A stretch of DNA of 64,000 bases from Symbiodinium natans. Its lineage: Eukaryota; Sar; Dinophyceae; Suessiales; Symbiodiniaceae. The stretch is from the NCBI GenBank assembly GCA_905221605.1, contig CAJNDS010001002.1, forward strand, positions 111,337 to 175,336, given 5' to 3'. The position numbers and the translations under genes are program-made. Shown one piece after another: positions 42,505-53,904 of the stretch. How positions within the stretch are numbered: position 1 is the first letter of the stretch; the number at the start of each line of letters is the position of its first letter. The notes under the pieces are model-generated. The model was not told where the DNA came from and searched no databases. It saw only the letters and a program-made list of their open reading frames with translations.

Positions 42505-42645
42505 ACTTATTTCCGGAAGCTGGTTGCTTTGCGGTTTCAGCAACAGATGTTGAGGCGTAAGGTTTGGCGGAGCATTTGTTGGTGAGCTTGTTGCTGAGCC
42601 ACATGGATGTCGAGTGGATGTCTTCCGGCTTCTAAGCAAAGAGGT
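42505..42645 (-). CDS. Candidate exon
   Basis: The minus-strand frame reads MWLSNKLTNKCSAKPYASTS then VAETAKQPASGNK, coding-like and soluble. A plus-strand frame (FRLLSKEVAHPKQSPVRK) overlaps its upstream edge. No clear donor was found. It is on the same strand as the neighbouring exon at 42064-42225. Confidence 0.35.
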
Positions 42646-43139
42646 AGCACATCCCAAGCAAAGTCCCGTCAGAAAAGGCTCAGAATTCGTAATCGTAGCG
42701 AAGAGATTGCCAAGGCTGCGAAATGCGCATTTTCACGCAACCATAAACCTCCCTGACCTGACGCTTCCTTACACTCCCTGCGGTTTGAACAACTCCTGGA
42801 ACAACACTTCCAGCCACAGGGTTTGAGGGTCTTAACCCCCAAGCCCCAAACTCAAAAGGTAAGCCCGAAACCCTGAAGCCCGAAGCCTAATCGTCACCAA
42901 CCTTGCTTGTTCTATAGAAGGCCCCGAACCAAAGGCCAGGTGGCACCTTTCCATGAAGCCTCTGAAAAACAAATTCCTGCTTGAAGATGGTTTTAAGACC
43001 CGGAACCCCAATAACAACAATCTATCACCGATTAATCCGGGACATTACAACTAACCAGCCTATATCGGAATATATTAAAATTGTATGCTATATGTTAAAA
43101 GTATTATACTGCGTTGTATACAACAACATAATGGAATGC

Positions 43140-43179
43140 ACGCATAAAATTCCTACATATATATATATATATATAGATT

Positions 43180-43211
<32 letters not shown>

Positions 43212-43250
43212 TTTATTTATTTATATAATGTAATATATATATATATTATG
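43140..43250. repeat. TA microsatellite with ATTT run
   Basis: Repeated TA dinucleotides in three blocks, with (ATTT)n at about 43207-43224. The surrounding 43000-43130 is AT-rich and without credible genes. Confidence 0.9.
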
Positions 43251-43370
43251 ACAGTTCTTATATCATCATACTTTACAGGACATGACATGCCCTGGGGGTT
43301 CGAGTTGCCAGGTACGGCCGCCATCCTCCGAGGCCCAGAAGTCCTTCGCAGGCTGTGTTAGGCTTCATTG

Positions 43371-43570
43371 AGGGGGGGGGGGGGGGGGGGTTTTAGGGTT
43401 CAGGGTTTAGGGTTTAGGGTTTCCGGTTTCGGGTTTAGGGTGGGGGGGGGGGGGGTTTTCATATGCTTTGCCCCCTTTTTTTGATTTAGTGGTTTTGGTT
43501 GTTTAGAAGTTCTTTTTTGGGGGCTTTTATCTGGGGTTTCATAGGGGGGGGGGGGGGGGGGGGGGGGGGG
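43371..43570. repeat. Poly-G tracts flanking telomere-like words
   Basis: Three poly-G runs of roughly 14 to 28 residues (43371-43390, 43441-43454 and 43542-43570). The first two enclose four TTTAGGG-like units. Confidence 0.9.
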
Positions 43571-45505
43571 TTATCGGAGGGAGTATAAGGGCTTTGTGGG
43601 GCTATGGGACTTATGTGGTTTATACGGTTTAGGTTTCGAAATTTAGGTGATTACTCAGCCGAGCGGTGTGCTGTGCTACAAACGAATGTTGTCTCCAGTC
43701 TAGCGTGGAACAACAAAGACATAGACATAGAGCTGATGACGGCTGGAAGGTAAGCTCGATCAAACAAAACATTTCGTGACAGAGCATGATAAGAAGTACA
43801 CTGCATGATACGGTGCGTCGTGAAGTATACATTCTCGAGACCTCTGGGCAGAAAGCGCCCTGGCCGCCCGTCACCTTAGCAGAGTCTTCAGCTTTCAAGT
43901 CTTTCAAGCATCCGTCTCAAAAACATGGGGGGTGGGGGGGGGGGGGGTCGGGGGGTGCGAACCTAAAACCCTGAACCCTCAACCCAAATGCTTGCATGCT
44001 CTTGCGACGCCAACGAAGTGCTTCAGGGAGCAACTGGAACGGAGAACTGAGCCTCACATAATATACCACATACGAGATATAATTACATATGTATATATAA
44101 GTACATAATTGAATATAGGTTTCTACATGTTCAAGGAATTTACATGGGCATTGGTACTCGTTTTGGCTGCGATGGGTTCATAATGGTTCATAGAGAAGCA
44201 GAGAAGCCTTGGGGCACCCAAGAACATGAAACACTAACGAGGGCGCCACTGGGGGTCCTAGATGGAGTTGCAAGCTGGCGGCGTACAGCGCCCTTGCTGC
44301 TCCCCCCTTGGCGCCGAGAACACCTGCGGCGGCGAAGCGCGAGCGGCCAGGAAACTTGGAGAGCATCAGCTGCCCATCCTTGGATGTTATGTTAGGGGGT
44401 TCAGAGTTTCGGCCTTGGGGGGGCCAGGGGGTTCAGAGTGGTTCAGAGTCTGGGCTTTGGGGGACTTCGGGTTGCAGGGTGTAGATTGTAAAGACTCTTC
44501 TGTTTCTGAGGGGGGGGAGCAAGCTGCTGCGTTTCTGATGATTTGCGATGATAACTACTACACCCTGTCCTGCACACTTCTTCTTGGAAGCACCATGTCC
44601 CATCATGTGCGGCTTCAATCCTGCGTGAACCATCTTTCGAAGCTAGAAGGACGGCGACACCCAAAGTTTTACACTCCCAATACCAGAAGGCCGTAAACAC
44701 CCAAACTCCTTTCGAAACCCGAATCATCCCGATAAACCTGTAAAGGTTCGACTAGGCACTCCAAACCCTTAAAAGGCATATTCAACCTCCACTTCACTTC
44801 ATTTCACAACCTTAAGGAATTTTCCCAGCGGCAAGTGGGTCGCGGCGCCCCTCCTGGTGCTCCGAAACTTCTGACCAGGCCCAATCCGTCACCCCACCTG
44901 CGACGAGGAGCTCCCTTTGTTCGGCTTCTCCCCCCAAAAAAAAACTGAACCCTAAAGCCCAAAGGCCGCAAACGGAGCGACTACACCGAAAGAAACAGGT
45001 CTTGCCTTTCAGGGGCTTCGTCGTTAGACTTTCGGAGTGTATAGAGTCGAAGGACCAGAATGACGGTTTGGTGTAAGGTTCATCCCAGCTGCCCAACACG
45101 AAGCGACGACACATTTTGCTTCTCCGGGGTTCTTGAGTCTCTTGTTGAGCATTCCTAAATAGGAACCTCTTGAACCCTTTGACCTTAGTCGGAAGCACAA
45201 ACCTCCACAGCAGCCTATAGGGGATCCTAGGGGAGCGCCCTGAACGTACCTGTAGTTGCCAAGGAGGCCTATGGCGTCACTTTTGCTGCAAGGCCGCCGA
45301 CGTTACACAGCCGCGCGCACCAAACATCGTTGAGGTGGATGCGGCCATTGCCTCAGGTTCTCGTCAGGCGGTTTGCGTATTGTGTCATGCCCCTGACCTC
45401 AATGTATTCGCCTGTCTCCTCAAAATAGAAGAGGGTACGCAGCAAGTACTGTGGATTTTTGGGGGACAAAGCCAAGCCAACTTAAATTTTGAAGCCAACT
45501 GATCC
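43571..45505. other. Stretch with ambiguous open frames
   Basis: Both strands are open at 43640-43910 (minus: TVSCSVLLIMLCHEMFCLIE; plus: VYILETSGQKAPWPPVTLAE) and at 44150-44390, and I cannot choose. A minus-strand frame at 44990-45160 (SWDEPYTKPSFWSFDSIHSE) is a fair exon candidate, without splice proof. Confidence 0.35.
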
Positions 45506-45631
45506 TCTGAGCCCAAGCTGCTACCGCCCAAGAGGAAGAAGGTGTCTCCAGAGGAGAGGGCGACAGCAGCATAGTGATGCCGAGGAAAGAATGCACAGCC
45601 GGGCAGCTCCTCTTGCAAGCAGCGAATTCGT
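45506..45631 (-). CDS. Kelch-repeat-like exon
   Basis: After a TTTCAAG acceptor the minus-strand frame reads RIRCLQEELPGCAFFPRHHY then AAVALSSGDTFFLLGGSSLG. The FPRHHYAAVAL and FFLLGGS parts match the kelch blade pattern (PR-x-xH-x-(A/S), hydrophobic run, LLGG). An overlapping frame exists but lacks this pattern. The donor is not resolved (about 45506). Kelch propellers mediate protein contacts. The exon at 45775-45860 is probably the previous blade. Confidence 0.5.
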
Positions 45632-45774
45632 CTTGAAAGGATCGTTGGAGTACTGCTACGTTAGGTTTCATAGGGTTCTCGGGCTTTTTGGGGTTGTGTG
45701 TGGAAGGGCTAACTTTTTTCTTGCGAGGCTCGCTCGAGACCACGTGAAGGGTGAGGCACATATAAGTGTGTGAA

Positions 45775-45860
45775 ACCCTGTGGGGCCATCGGCCAGAACA
45801 ACGCCGACCCGAGTCCATGCTGACTTCCTCGGGTCTAAAGAACAAAACATCTGCCCCAAG
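45775..45860 (-). CDS. Candidate kelch-related exon
   Basis: The minus-strand frame reads MFCSLDPRKSAWTRVGVVLA then DGPTG and ends at a CACAGG|GTTTC donor. A tryptophan followed by a hydrophobic and charged stretch before a Gly-rich turn suits the end of a kelch blade. It is on the same strand as, and just upstream of, the clearer blade at 45506-45631. A competing frame (LGADVLFFRPEEVSM) is also open. Confidence 0.4.
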
Positions 45861-46079
45861 CCAGAAGCCCGGCCCTAAGCCCTCAACCCTAAACACCCTG
45901 AACCCTCGCCCCCATACACCCGAAACCTCGTCCTCCCCAAAGCCCCAGCCCCACCTGCAGCGGAGCCAAGAAGAGGCCTTGGCCGAGGCGCCGCCCCTCC
46001 GCGGGCCGCTGCGGCGTTGGCGCGGCAAGGGGCCCTGCGTCGAGTCGGCTTTTAGGGGTGTGGGTCTGGGGTCCGGTGC

Positions 46080-47676
46080 TTAAGGTTCAGGGAGGAAGTT
46101 TAAGAGGTTTCGGGGCTTCATAACTTCGAGTTTTTAGGTGCTGTTGGCAGGGGTCTGGGGCTTGCATAGGAAGGGGTTTTGGGGTGCAGGGCCTGGCATC
46201 GTGGCACATCAGCAGCTGCGCAGCAGCAGGCAAACGACCATCAGCTGCCAAGTGGATCTCCGACGCGTAAGGAAGCGCAAGCTATTAGGATGAAAACTAC
46301 CCCAACAAAATGCCAAAGAAAGGCTACTTCCGGGATGCTGAGTTACATGCTGCGATCCCGCTCAAAGGGACTCAATGCACCCAATACCTACCTCTAAGGC
46401 CAAAATAAGACATACTTGGTGTGTACGTAGATCTTTGCTCAGTTGATTCATCATTTTTTTAGTTTCTTTTTATTATGTATGCGTATTTTCCATTTGCACA
46501 TCTATGAATCTATGCGCAAACACCTATCTGCAATCTAGCTTACGACTTGCTTTTGCTCTGGCTCTTCGCCCGGAACTGCTTTGGTTCCTCGAACTGCTGC
46601 AGGCTCCTGCCCTCCCACTTATCTAAGGGAGGGTTGCAAGCTCCCGGTCATAGCAACCGCGGCAGAAAAAACACGACCCCCCCCCCCTCCCGCACAACAT
46701 CCGTAAGACACTCCTGTGGGAAACAACGTAAGTTTAGGCCTCAAGGGATCTTTGACCCAAGGTCATTCTATGCCAAAGCCAGGTTTTGCGGGCAGCTACG
46801 CATCGTGTAAGGGCCTCGGGGTAATGACCTCCAAAGCTAGTACGTTGTGGGCCCGTGGTGGGCTGACTTTGTTTGGTGTCGTATCGGTTGAGGGTTTTTA
46901 GGTTCTATGACACAAGGCGCAAAGCACGAGGGCATGTCCGCGTTGGCCCTTCTGAAGCCCTCAAAATTCCTGAGCTCTAAAACCCCAGTAAGGGAGGCAT
47001 GAAAAATCTCAAGGGTCTATCTTTAAGTCCTGGACCCCCAAAGCCCGTTCGCTGGTCTTCGTGCCGGAAGCGCTCTGGGCTCCCGGCAGCACAGCTAGGC
47101 CTCTGGCCAGGGCACGCCGCAAGGAGGGTCGGCCTGGCTCCAGCCCGCCGTCACTCGTGGATGCAGTATGTAGCAGTCGGAAGCTGGCGACGGAAGCCAC
47201 CCCATCCCACCTCCAAGGAATAGCGAAGTCAAAGGAGCTTGAGAAAATTCGGTAGTGGGAGGGGCACCTCCATCTGCATGGGCCTCCCAGTCCTCCTCGT
47301 CCACATCTTGGCAACCTGAAGGCTGGCAGACCCGGTTTTGAAAGAGGCCCTTTTGCCGTTTTCCTAGGATCCCATGTAGCCCATGCAAAACTAGCCAACT
47401 CCCACTCTTGAGGGCGGCACAAAACCTCGGACTGGGAGTGACATGGGCCATATGGGCGTGTCCCAGAACCAAGACAAGTACACCGAGAGTCGCAGGCCAG
47501 GTGGAACCAGCACGTACGAAGGAAGGACAACTACGGGGCAGAGGCGCGCCCAGAAAACAAGTCAACGAAGGGCAGAGTCTCAGATCAAGAGCTCCCATAG
47601 ATGTATGTATGTTTGTTTGTATGTATGTATGCATGTATATGCCCTCTGCATTTTTTCGTACTCTGACTCACGCCAG
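46080..47676. other. Stretch without a resolved gene
   Basis: Several long frames at 47010-47620 overlap on the minus strand in different registers. GC-rich coding-like patches (47060-47200 and 47250-47560) probably hold exons, perhaps of the kelch gene, but no phase-consistent chain emerged. A (GTAT)n microsatellite lies at about 47601-47640. Confidence 0.35.
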
Positions 47677-47823
47677 AACTGGGCTTTGGTGCTACGGGCC
47701 TACAAGCCGAAACCGCAAGAGAACCCAGTTCAGCATCGTGCCCTGCCAACAGCCCTGGCTGCAGCCAAAGGAGCTTTCGCGAATGCTGCGCTGGCCTCGC
47801 GAGTCATCAGGCAGGACCTCCAG
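47677..47823 (+). CDS. Plus-strand 49-codon exon
   Basis: Exactly 49 codons between CACGCCAG and CTCCAG|GTATTT, reading NWALVLRAYKPKPQENPVQH, then RALPTALAAAKGAFANAALA, then SRVIRQDLQ. Minus-strand frames are broken by stops. It is a helical, basic soluble segment. No family is recognised, and no neighbouring plus-strand exon was resolved. Confidence 0.6.
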
Positions 47824-48131
47824 GTATTTAGGGAAGGCTTGCCAGAGACTGACAAAGCTGGAGGATGAGACCGTGCGAACACCACGAAAAAGTAAAAACT
47901 AAGCAGTCGCCGATGTGGTGTGGCCACCTCTGTGACGGAAGGCTAAGATTGGATGCGTGGGGCATTGGAAACCGCAAAGGCTGCTTTTTGCGAGCAGAAT
48001 GCAAAATCTGAGGGCTTGGGGTTGGGGCTTTTACGGGCGTAGTGACAATGGATATAACAAGCACTGAGCAAGTTATACGTATGTCCCGCAGAGTGGCAGC
48101 AGGAACTCTCACAACCCGAAAAACTGTAACC

Positions 48132-48205
48132 CTAAGCTGCCTCCGGCAACATGGGCGAGCTCTCGCTCCTATCGCTGCCACGCTCGATCATTGAGTCGAG
48201 CTCAC
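48132..48205 (-). CDS. 3'-terminal exon, acidic tail
   Basis: After a CAACAG|G acceptor with two leading bases, the frame reads ELDSMIERGSDRSESSPMLP then EAA before TAG at 48134-48132. Length and phase fit exactly. It probably ends the gene that includes 48470-48600. A frame at 48260-48320 (GPKSQPEELERTAPYIRV) may be the intervening exon. Confidence 0.5.
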
Positions 48206-48419
48206 CTGTTGCTGTGGGGTGGGGGGGGGGGGGCTCATGACTACCATGACTAGACAAGATCATGCACTCGTATGTATGGAGCCGTGCGCTCAAGCTCTTC
48301 CGGCTGTGACTTGGGCCCTTGAAAGAAGTATCACCGACACCCATATACTCTCAGCCCTATAATAATTTTATTAATAATAACAATACCAATAAGAATAACA
48401 TACTACTAATAAGAAGGAG

Positions 48420-48420
<1 letters not shown>

Positions 48421-48453
<33 letters not shown>
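48421..48453. repeat. ATC trinucleotide repeat
   Basis: Eleven perfect ATC units, just downstream of a minus-strand exon candidate. Confidence 0.97.
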
Positions 48454-48454
<1 letters not shown>

Positions 48455-48469
48455 CGTAAGCCCTAGAAA

Positions 48470-48600
48470 CTCTGCAGAATCCACACTCCCGTCAGGCCCG
48501 GGCCGTCCATGCCATCGAACTCATCCTCCGAGTCGTGCCCTTTGGCGCAGGGCAGCCGCACAGCCTTAGGCCTGGGGGCCAGAAGCTGCTGAAAGCTGGG
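48470..48600 (-). CDS. Candidate exon, soluble protein
   Basis: The minus-strand frame reads FQQLLAPRPKAVRLPCAKGH then DSEDEFDGMDGPGLTGVW, with an acidic cluster and coding-like codons. The frame meets a stop at 48463-48465, so the donor must lie before it. The upstream side is a T/G-rich non-coding stretch. It probably belongs with the terminal exon at 48132. Confidence 0.45.
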
Positions 48601-49535
48601 TAATGTAGGGGCCTTAAGAATTTTGAATGGGGTTTTGGGGGTAATTCTAGTATAATTTAAGGGGACCAAAATAAGAGAGTACTATCAGTAATTATTATTC
48701 CGACCCCTAGAGTAACCCCTCAAAAGCCCCTAAACCCTAAACCCCAATGAGCCGGAACGAAAACCCGGATTTGACCTTAAAGGGCTTTGTTGGAGTTAGG
48801 GTTTACATGGATGTACCGAAGGGCCCCAAGGAGAGCAGAGTTCTGTTTTTGGAACCTTGGGATCGTCAATGCCAGGACCCATTGAGCCTATCGACGACTC
48901 TCAGATGTGTCGTCAAGTATATAGCTATATCTCCTAAAGAGATAGATGTATACTATGATATCTAGAATATCTCTACTTAAAGCAGGTCATCACGAGTCGC
49001 ATGGCGGTTCCGTGACATGCTGAGCATCCAAGCAGGTCTGAGCGCAGGCCGGGAAACGCCACCGCCAACCTTGCTGCGAGCAAGCTATGGTCGGTGCCCC
49101 AAATGGGCAAGTACCCGAGTGCGAACCTTATCGTTTTGTACACTCCTTCTTATTTTACAGGGTAAGCGATGTTTCCGAGAGCTGGCTGGTTTTGTATTGC
49201 TCTGTAGTACAAGCTTTGAAGGCATGATATTGAGATAATGAGCGTAGGGGTGGGTGGGAGGGAGAGGGGGTGGGGGGGATGGTAAACATGAAGAGTTAAG
49301 CCCATGTAACGAAGGACACCAGAACACAAGGGGTTCAGGGATTTTAGTGGGAAGCTCCCAGACCATCGTGGGTGATTGGGCTACTGAGTACTGTCGCTAC
49401 AGGGTGTGATCGATCTGTAGTCAGGGGGCCAAGGCAAGACCCAGGCAAATGTCAACTCAATTACTTCCGTTCGCGAGGTCACTGAATGTTGATCATTTGC
49501 CGAACTTCAGAACCATGTCGTGAGGGTGTACAAAC

Positions 49536-49690
49536 AGTGGGATGGTGTTGAAAGATGGTCGGAGGCGGACTTTGACATTGCAATGTTAACGAAACCTCCG
49601 AGCCAAAGCTCCATCAAGTACTCTATTTGGCCGTCAAAGTGCTTGTACAGCTCCCAACATAACAGCGAAAGAAGGCAAATGGGGGGTTTC
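49536..49690 (-). CDS. Exon of an unknown gene
   Basis: The minus-strand frame reads LCWELYKHFDGQIEYLMELW then LGGFVNIAMSKSASDHLSTP, strongly protein-like, and meets a stop near 49536. Bases upstream are poor in telomere-like words. Together with 49778-49895 it defines a minus-strand gene with no recognised family. Exact splice sites are not fixed. Confidence 0.5.
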
Positions 49691-49777
49691 CGAAGTTAGG
49701 GGTCCTTTTTAGAAGGGAATCCTACTATTTGGGGGTCTATGTTCGGGGTCCCTTACCTTCGGAAGCCCCCAAATCAC

Positions 49778-49895
49778 CTTCTTCCTTGAGCACTACTCGG
49801 GCGAAGGCATCAGCTCCAGACGAAGCTCGATGCCGTCCACGACAGGCTTCCAGGCCTCGGCAGTTCATGATGCGACACACCATGTAAACCCTAGA
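49778..49895 (-). CDS. Exon of an unknown gene
   Basis: The minus-strand frame reads YMVCRIMNCRGLEACRGRHR then ASSGADAFARVVLKEE and ends at GAAGAAG|GTGATT. Codon use is clearly coding and competing frames carry stops. It sits about 90 nt upstream of the exon 49536-49690 on the same strand. The acceptor is not fixed. Confidence 0.5.
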
Positions 49896-50863
49896 AACAT
49901 TACTATGAGCCATTATGATTCCGACTATGCATCCTATGACACCGCATGCTTGCGCAGGTAGGAAATTGAGGTTTGGGCCATTGAGGCTTTGGGTTACAGT
50001 CAGGGAACTGGGCCCTATGTGATTTGAGGGACGAAAGGATGAACATCTTCACAGGAGGCTCTTAACATGTGGGAGGCGCTTCTATCCTGGTGGCTCAGTT
50101 TAATCAACCTACAGAACCCGATACCCTTCTAACTCTTGAAGCCCTGAACCCCCAAACCTCGGCGGGCAAAGCTTGGGCGACCCGGCCATGACCAGAAAAA
50201 GAGCCCAAAGGAAGGGCTCCAAGATGTAGCGCAGCTCTACCAGGATCCTTCCGAAGGCTGTTCGGCTCGGGGATTTTGGAGCTTCGAGGTTTAGAGCTTA
50301 GGGGTTTCAGGGTTCAGCGGGACAAGCTCAGGGATTTCAGGGTGGAAGTGGGAATAACCGACACAGATTGCAAGAAGTCCTTCTTCCTTGGCCCAAGGTC
50401 TTCTAGGACCCCCCCGTCCGCTCTGTGGGACTTTATCGAAACTATTGGGCTCGTTTTGATACCCTAAACTCGAAGGAGTGCGAGACCCACATAAACCAAG
50501 ATCCATGCCAGGGTGAACCGAAAGACGGGACTGGACAACTTCGGTTCAGCGTGCAGTACGAGTCCCCCTTAAGACACAGTTCGCAGTACCGGTACTACTA
50601 TACTATTCTGTTGATAGGGCCCTGTTATTTTCCCCAAAATAAACACGCCATTGCTAGTCTAGACAAAAGCGAAGAGATGGCACCTTTGCAGGCTCTCCCG
50701 CCCGACAAAATATACATAAACAAATACAAATATCCGTATGTGTATGAATAAATATATATATATATATACATACCATTATATCAGCAAACCTTAAACAAAC
50801 GAGAATGTGTGTGTGTCTGGTTTACAAGATGGCTTCCTCTTCCTGCTAACTTCATTTAACTCC

Positions 50864-51512
50864 CTAACCAGCTCTCCCAGACAAGCGAAACACCCGGAGC
50901 CTCATGGAGCAGTAGGCGCCGATGATGCAAAGAACCACGAAGCCCACGCGCTCCCGGAAGACCTCTGAACAGAAAAAGCAAGCCTTGAGGGGCTTAGGGG
51001 CGTGAATGTGCCGGTTTGAAGGATTTAGGTGTTTAAAATTTCGGCTTGCTTCTGAAAGGGTCGCTCTTACCTCATGCTCTTGCTCCGTGTCTTGCAGGGT
51101 TGTCTTTGTTAAGCATGTTGATATAAAGTTTAGCGCCGCTACCAATTGTAGCAGGATTAGGGCGTGTGAGGCGAAACCACCTCCAAGAACAGAAAAGCTA
51201 CCAAAACCCATCCGGATTGTATTGTGGAAGATCAGCGCCTACCCAAATGCGCAAGCCCCACTCCGATGCGGGCGCCTTGGTTTGCAACAGGCAAGCCCAG
51301 ACTACAAGAAGCGTATCGACTGGCCCCACTCCCCCCCTCCACCAGGTGGTGGTGGCGTGATTTGCAGTGGTCGGCCTATAAGTGTATGACCACCCTACCG
51401 AAGGAACCCCTACTGAAACGAGCCTGGCCCTCTGTGCGCGCCATGACAACCTGCCGCCGCAGAATGGCAAAGTGTTTCAGGTAGTTGTCAAAGATCATAT
51501 TCTTCGGTTTCC
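50864..51512 (-). CDS. Membrane-protein gene, last three exons
   Basis: The exons are about 51512-51424 (PKNMIFDNYLKHFAILRRQV then VMARTEGQ), 51238-51071 (56 codons, GFGSFSVLGGGFASHALILL then QLVAALNFISTCLTKTTLQD) and 50962-50864 (VFRERVGFVVLCIIGAYCSM then RLRVFRLSGRAG, TAG). All junctions are phase 0. Donors are CAG|GCTCG (GC) and GAG|GTAAGA; acceptors are GTAG|G and CAGAG|G. Two hydrophobic segments, each flanked by basic residues, indicate a membrane protein with a short basic cytosolic end. Family unknown. Confidence 0.65.
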
Positions 51513-51699
51513 CAGTCGGATGCTTTGGGCACCATATTCGTGGGTACACGAATAGGATGACATAAGCTACAGCAAAGCTACAGCTCCAGACCCAAACAGC
51601 GGTGCCTTTCAGAGCACCTCAGCATGCCCTGACTCGTAGCACTGCTAGTTGCGAGCTCCAAAACCTGGCTCCAAAACCTGGAGCCCAAACCTGAACCAT

Positions 51700-52431
51700 C
51701 CGTATGATATGTGTATACGTGCATGTATATAAATATACAACCTATTTGTGTATACTCTTATGTTATATTACATAGCAGCATATTCTATCGACAGATTATT
51801 CTATACAGCACTGCATGTGTTTGGTTGCTTTATGACACGCATTTCATCTGACCCGGCCTGCATTGGAGTGCCCGCACCAGCTGGAAGGCCCACTGAGGCC
51901 TCCGACTTCGCTGTGCAGTGCTTGTAGGGTTTACAGGCTTGCGCAGCGGATTTACATGGCTCATAGGATTCAAAGGGTTTAAGGTCGGGATTTGGCTTCA
52001 AGCGAAGAATTGAGAATTCACAAACATCACCAGAATTGCTGGCACCTTGGCGTCGTCTCCCCAGAAAGTTGCCCAGGACGCTCCTCGAAAGCATCAGCCG
52101 CAATCACGCGTTTCAAACCACTTAGGGCTTAGGGCTTCTAGGGGATGAGGGCTTGGCTTTCAATGCACGGCTTAGGACTTTGCAGTTTTGCGTAGGCTTA
52201 TGCAAAGGCGAACGTCGGGATCGCTGATCCAGACCAATCCTAAACCCTCCACGCCGATCCCTGAATCGACCCCGAGCCCCCTCTCAACCCTGAACCGCCC
52301 TAAGTTTCCTGAGCCCCGAACAGTTCTCCCTAATATCGACTGGCTGCCCCGAGCCCTCAGTGCTCCCTTCAACCCAACAGCCACTGGTGCCGTGATAGGG
52401 CTTCGGAAGGGATTTAGAACGGCTTCCTGAC
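51700..52431. other. Stretch with weak candidates
   Basis: Minus-strand frames at 51835-51905 (ASVGLPAGAGTPMQAGSDEM) and 52015-52105 (LMLSRSVLGNFLGRRRQGAS) look partly coding, but no splice sites are secure. A TA-rich patch lies at 51700-51800. Confidence 0.35.
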
Positions 52432-52519
52432 CTAATGGGTGAACTGCGGATAAGGTATATGATACCCTTGGGAACTATGAAATCATCCATTAAGCGCCTA
52501 GCTGCTAAAGCCACCACAC
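52432..52519 (-). CDS. Candidate exon
   Basis: After a GTAAG acceptor the minus-strand frame reads VVALAARRLMDDFIVPKGII then YLIRSSPI before ATTAG|GTCAGG. It is helical, then hydrophobic. A short segment (FIVPKGI) resembles the opening strand of a cyclic-nucleotide-binding fold, but too little is visible to claim it. Confidence 0.45.
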
Positions 52520-52739
52520 CTTACAGTGCACCCCAAAACCTACAGCCCCTAAACCCCGGTGCTCGGGCCTTCGCCCGTGGTCTCGGCAAATGGCTTGCCA
52601 GGCCTAGGTTGAAGTTAGGGAGAAGAGCATAGGGCTTAGGGTTTACCTGCACCCTCCCAAAAACCCCTGATGATCAAAGCGCCTCAGATACTTGGGCTGT
52701 CTGGGAGGGGGGCGGGTGGAGCAGGGGGGAAGTGGCTGT

Positions 52740-53000
52740 GAGGGTTTCGGGGCTGGGGTTTAGGGTTCAGGGTTTAGGGTTCAGGGCTTAGGGTTTACTA
52801 TCAACTCTGGGCCCACAGCCTGTGCAGCCACGTCGCCATGTTCGAGGCACGAGCTGATGCTACAATCCCATGCCCCAACCGCTCAGGGTTTATGGTTTAG
52901 GGTTTTGGGGTTTTGGGGTTTTTAGGGCTTAGGGTTTTCGGGTTTTAGGGCTTTGGGGTTTTAGGGTCTAGGGTATAGGGTTTCGAGCTACAGCTGCGTG
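52740..53000 (+). repeat. Telomere-like words, two clusters
   Basis: TTTAGGG-type words in clusters at about 52757-52800 and 52885-52985, with many variants (TTTTGGG, CTTAGGG, TTTCGGG). Confidence 0.85.
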
Positions 53001-53054
53001 CACCTACGCTTGGGGTAAAGAAGGCTTCGGCCAGCGTGTGGAGCTTGGGATTAC

Positions 53055-53108
<54 letters not shown>
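53055..53108. repeat. GAT trinucleotide repeat
   Basis: About 18 perfect GAT units. Open in all forward frames (poly-Met, poly-Asp) and in reverse (poly-His). Not counted as protein. Confidence 0.97.
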
Positions 53109-53576
53109 CTTGTATTCTAACTGTTTTCGTCTTGGTTCTCGTGCTGAGATCATTCTTCAAATTGAGACTATTCTTGCTCGGATTATTCCGAATTCTATGA
53201 AGCCATCATTGTCGGGTGGTTTCCCTGTACGTCACGAACACCAAAGCCAACCCAGCCCTTCTGCATTTTAAGAGCCTCGTGACTGCGAGTCAACTCAGGG
53301 CAATGCGCGCACACCCACACATGCCAAGCTCAGAGACGTTGCAGCACCACGCAACATGTCAACCTCTGCGACTCTCCGAAGCCTTTGAGGGGTGCCGGTC
53401 CGAGGGTGTTTTAGGGTTGAGGGGGGTCCATCGCCTTCGGGTATTGAATGCCAAGGCTTAGGGCATTAAGTTCAACAACAATCAGGGCCCTAAAACCCGA
53501 AAACCCCCTTAAGGCCTTTTGTTCTCCAACAAACAGGGGAGTTGGGGGGTTGGGGGGGCTGTGCCACCTCCCAGGT

Positions 53577-53640
53577 GCAGCAGGTAGAGCTGGCGATGAT
53601 GGAGGCGGTGCGCTTAGACTGGCCGAGGCGATATTTAAGC
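53577..53640 (+). CDS. Candidate plus-strand exon
   Basis: After a CCCAG|G acceptor the plus frame reads VQQVELAMMEAVRLDWPRRY, helical and coding-like. An alternative plus frame is glycine-rich and less convincing. It is followed by a dense telomere-like stretch (53650-53830) that would be intron. It may join the plus-strand exon at 53930. Confidence 0.4.
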
Positions 53641-53830
53641 CCTGAAGGCTTTGGGGTTTAGGGGGTTTAGGGTTTTAGGGTTGTAGGCTTTAGTTTAGGG
53701 CTTAGGGATGCTGAGGGTTTAGATGGGCTTGGGGTTTGGAAGGTTCAAGTTTGAAGGTGTAGGGTTTAGGGGTCTGGGGCTTAGGGCGGCAATCAGGTTC
53801 AGGGTTCATGGTTTGGGGCCTAGGATTTAG
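53641..53830 (+). repeat. Dense telomere-like words
   Basis: About a dozen TTTAGGG variants in under 200 bases, between two plus-strand exon candidates. Confidence 0.8.
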
Positions 53831-53904
53831 GGCAACCCTCAAGACTAAGATGACGGAGCTGCCAAAACTTCTTCCGTGGCTTAGGATGAGAGTCTGAAAA
53901 GCCA

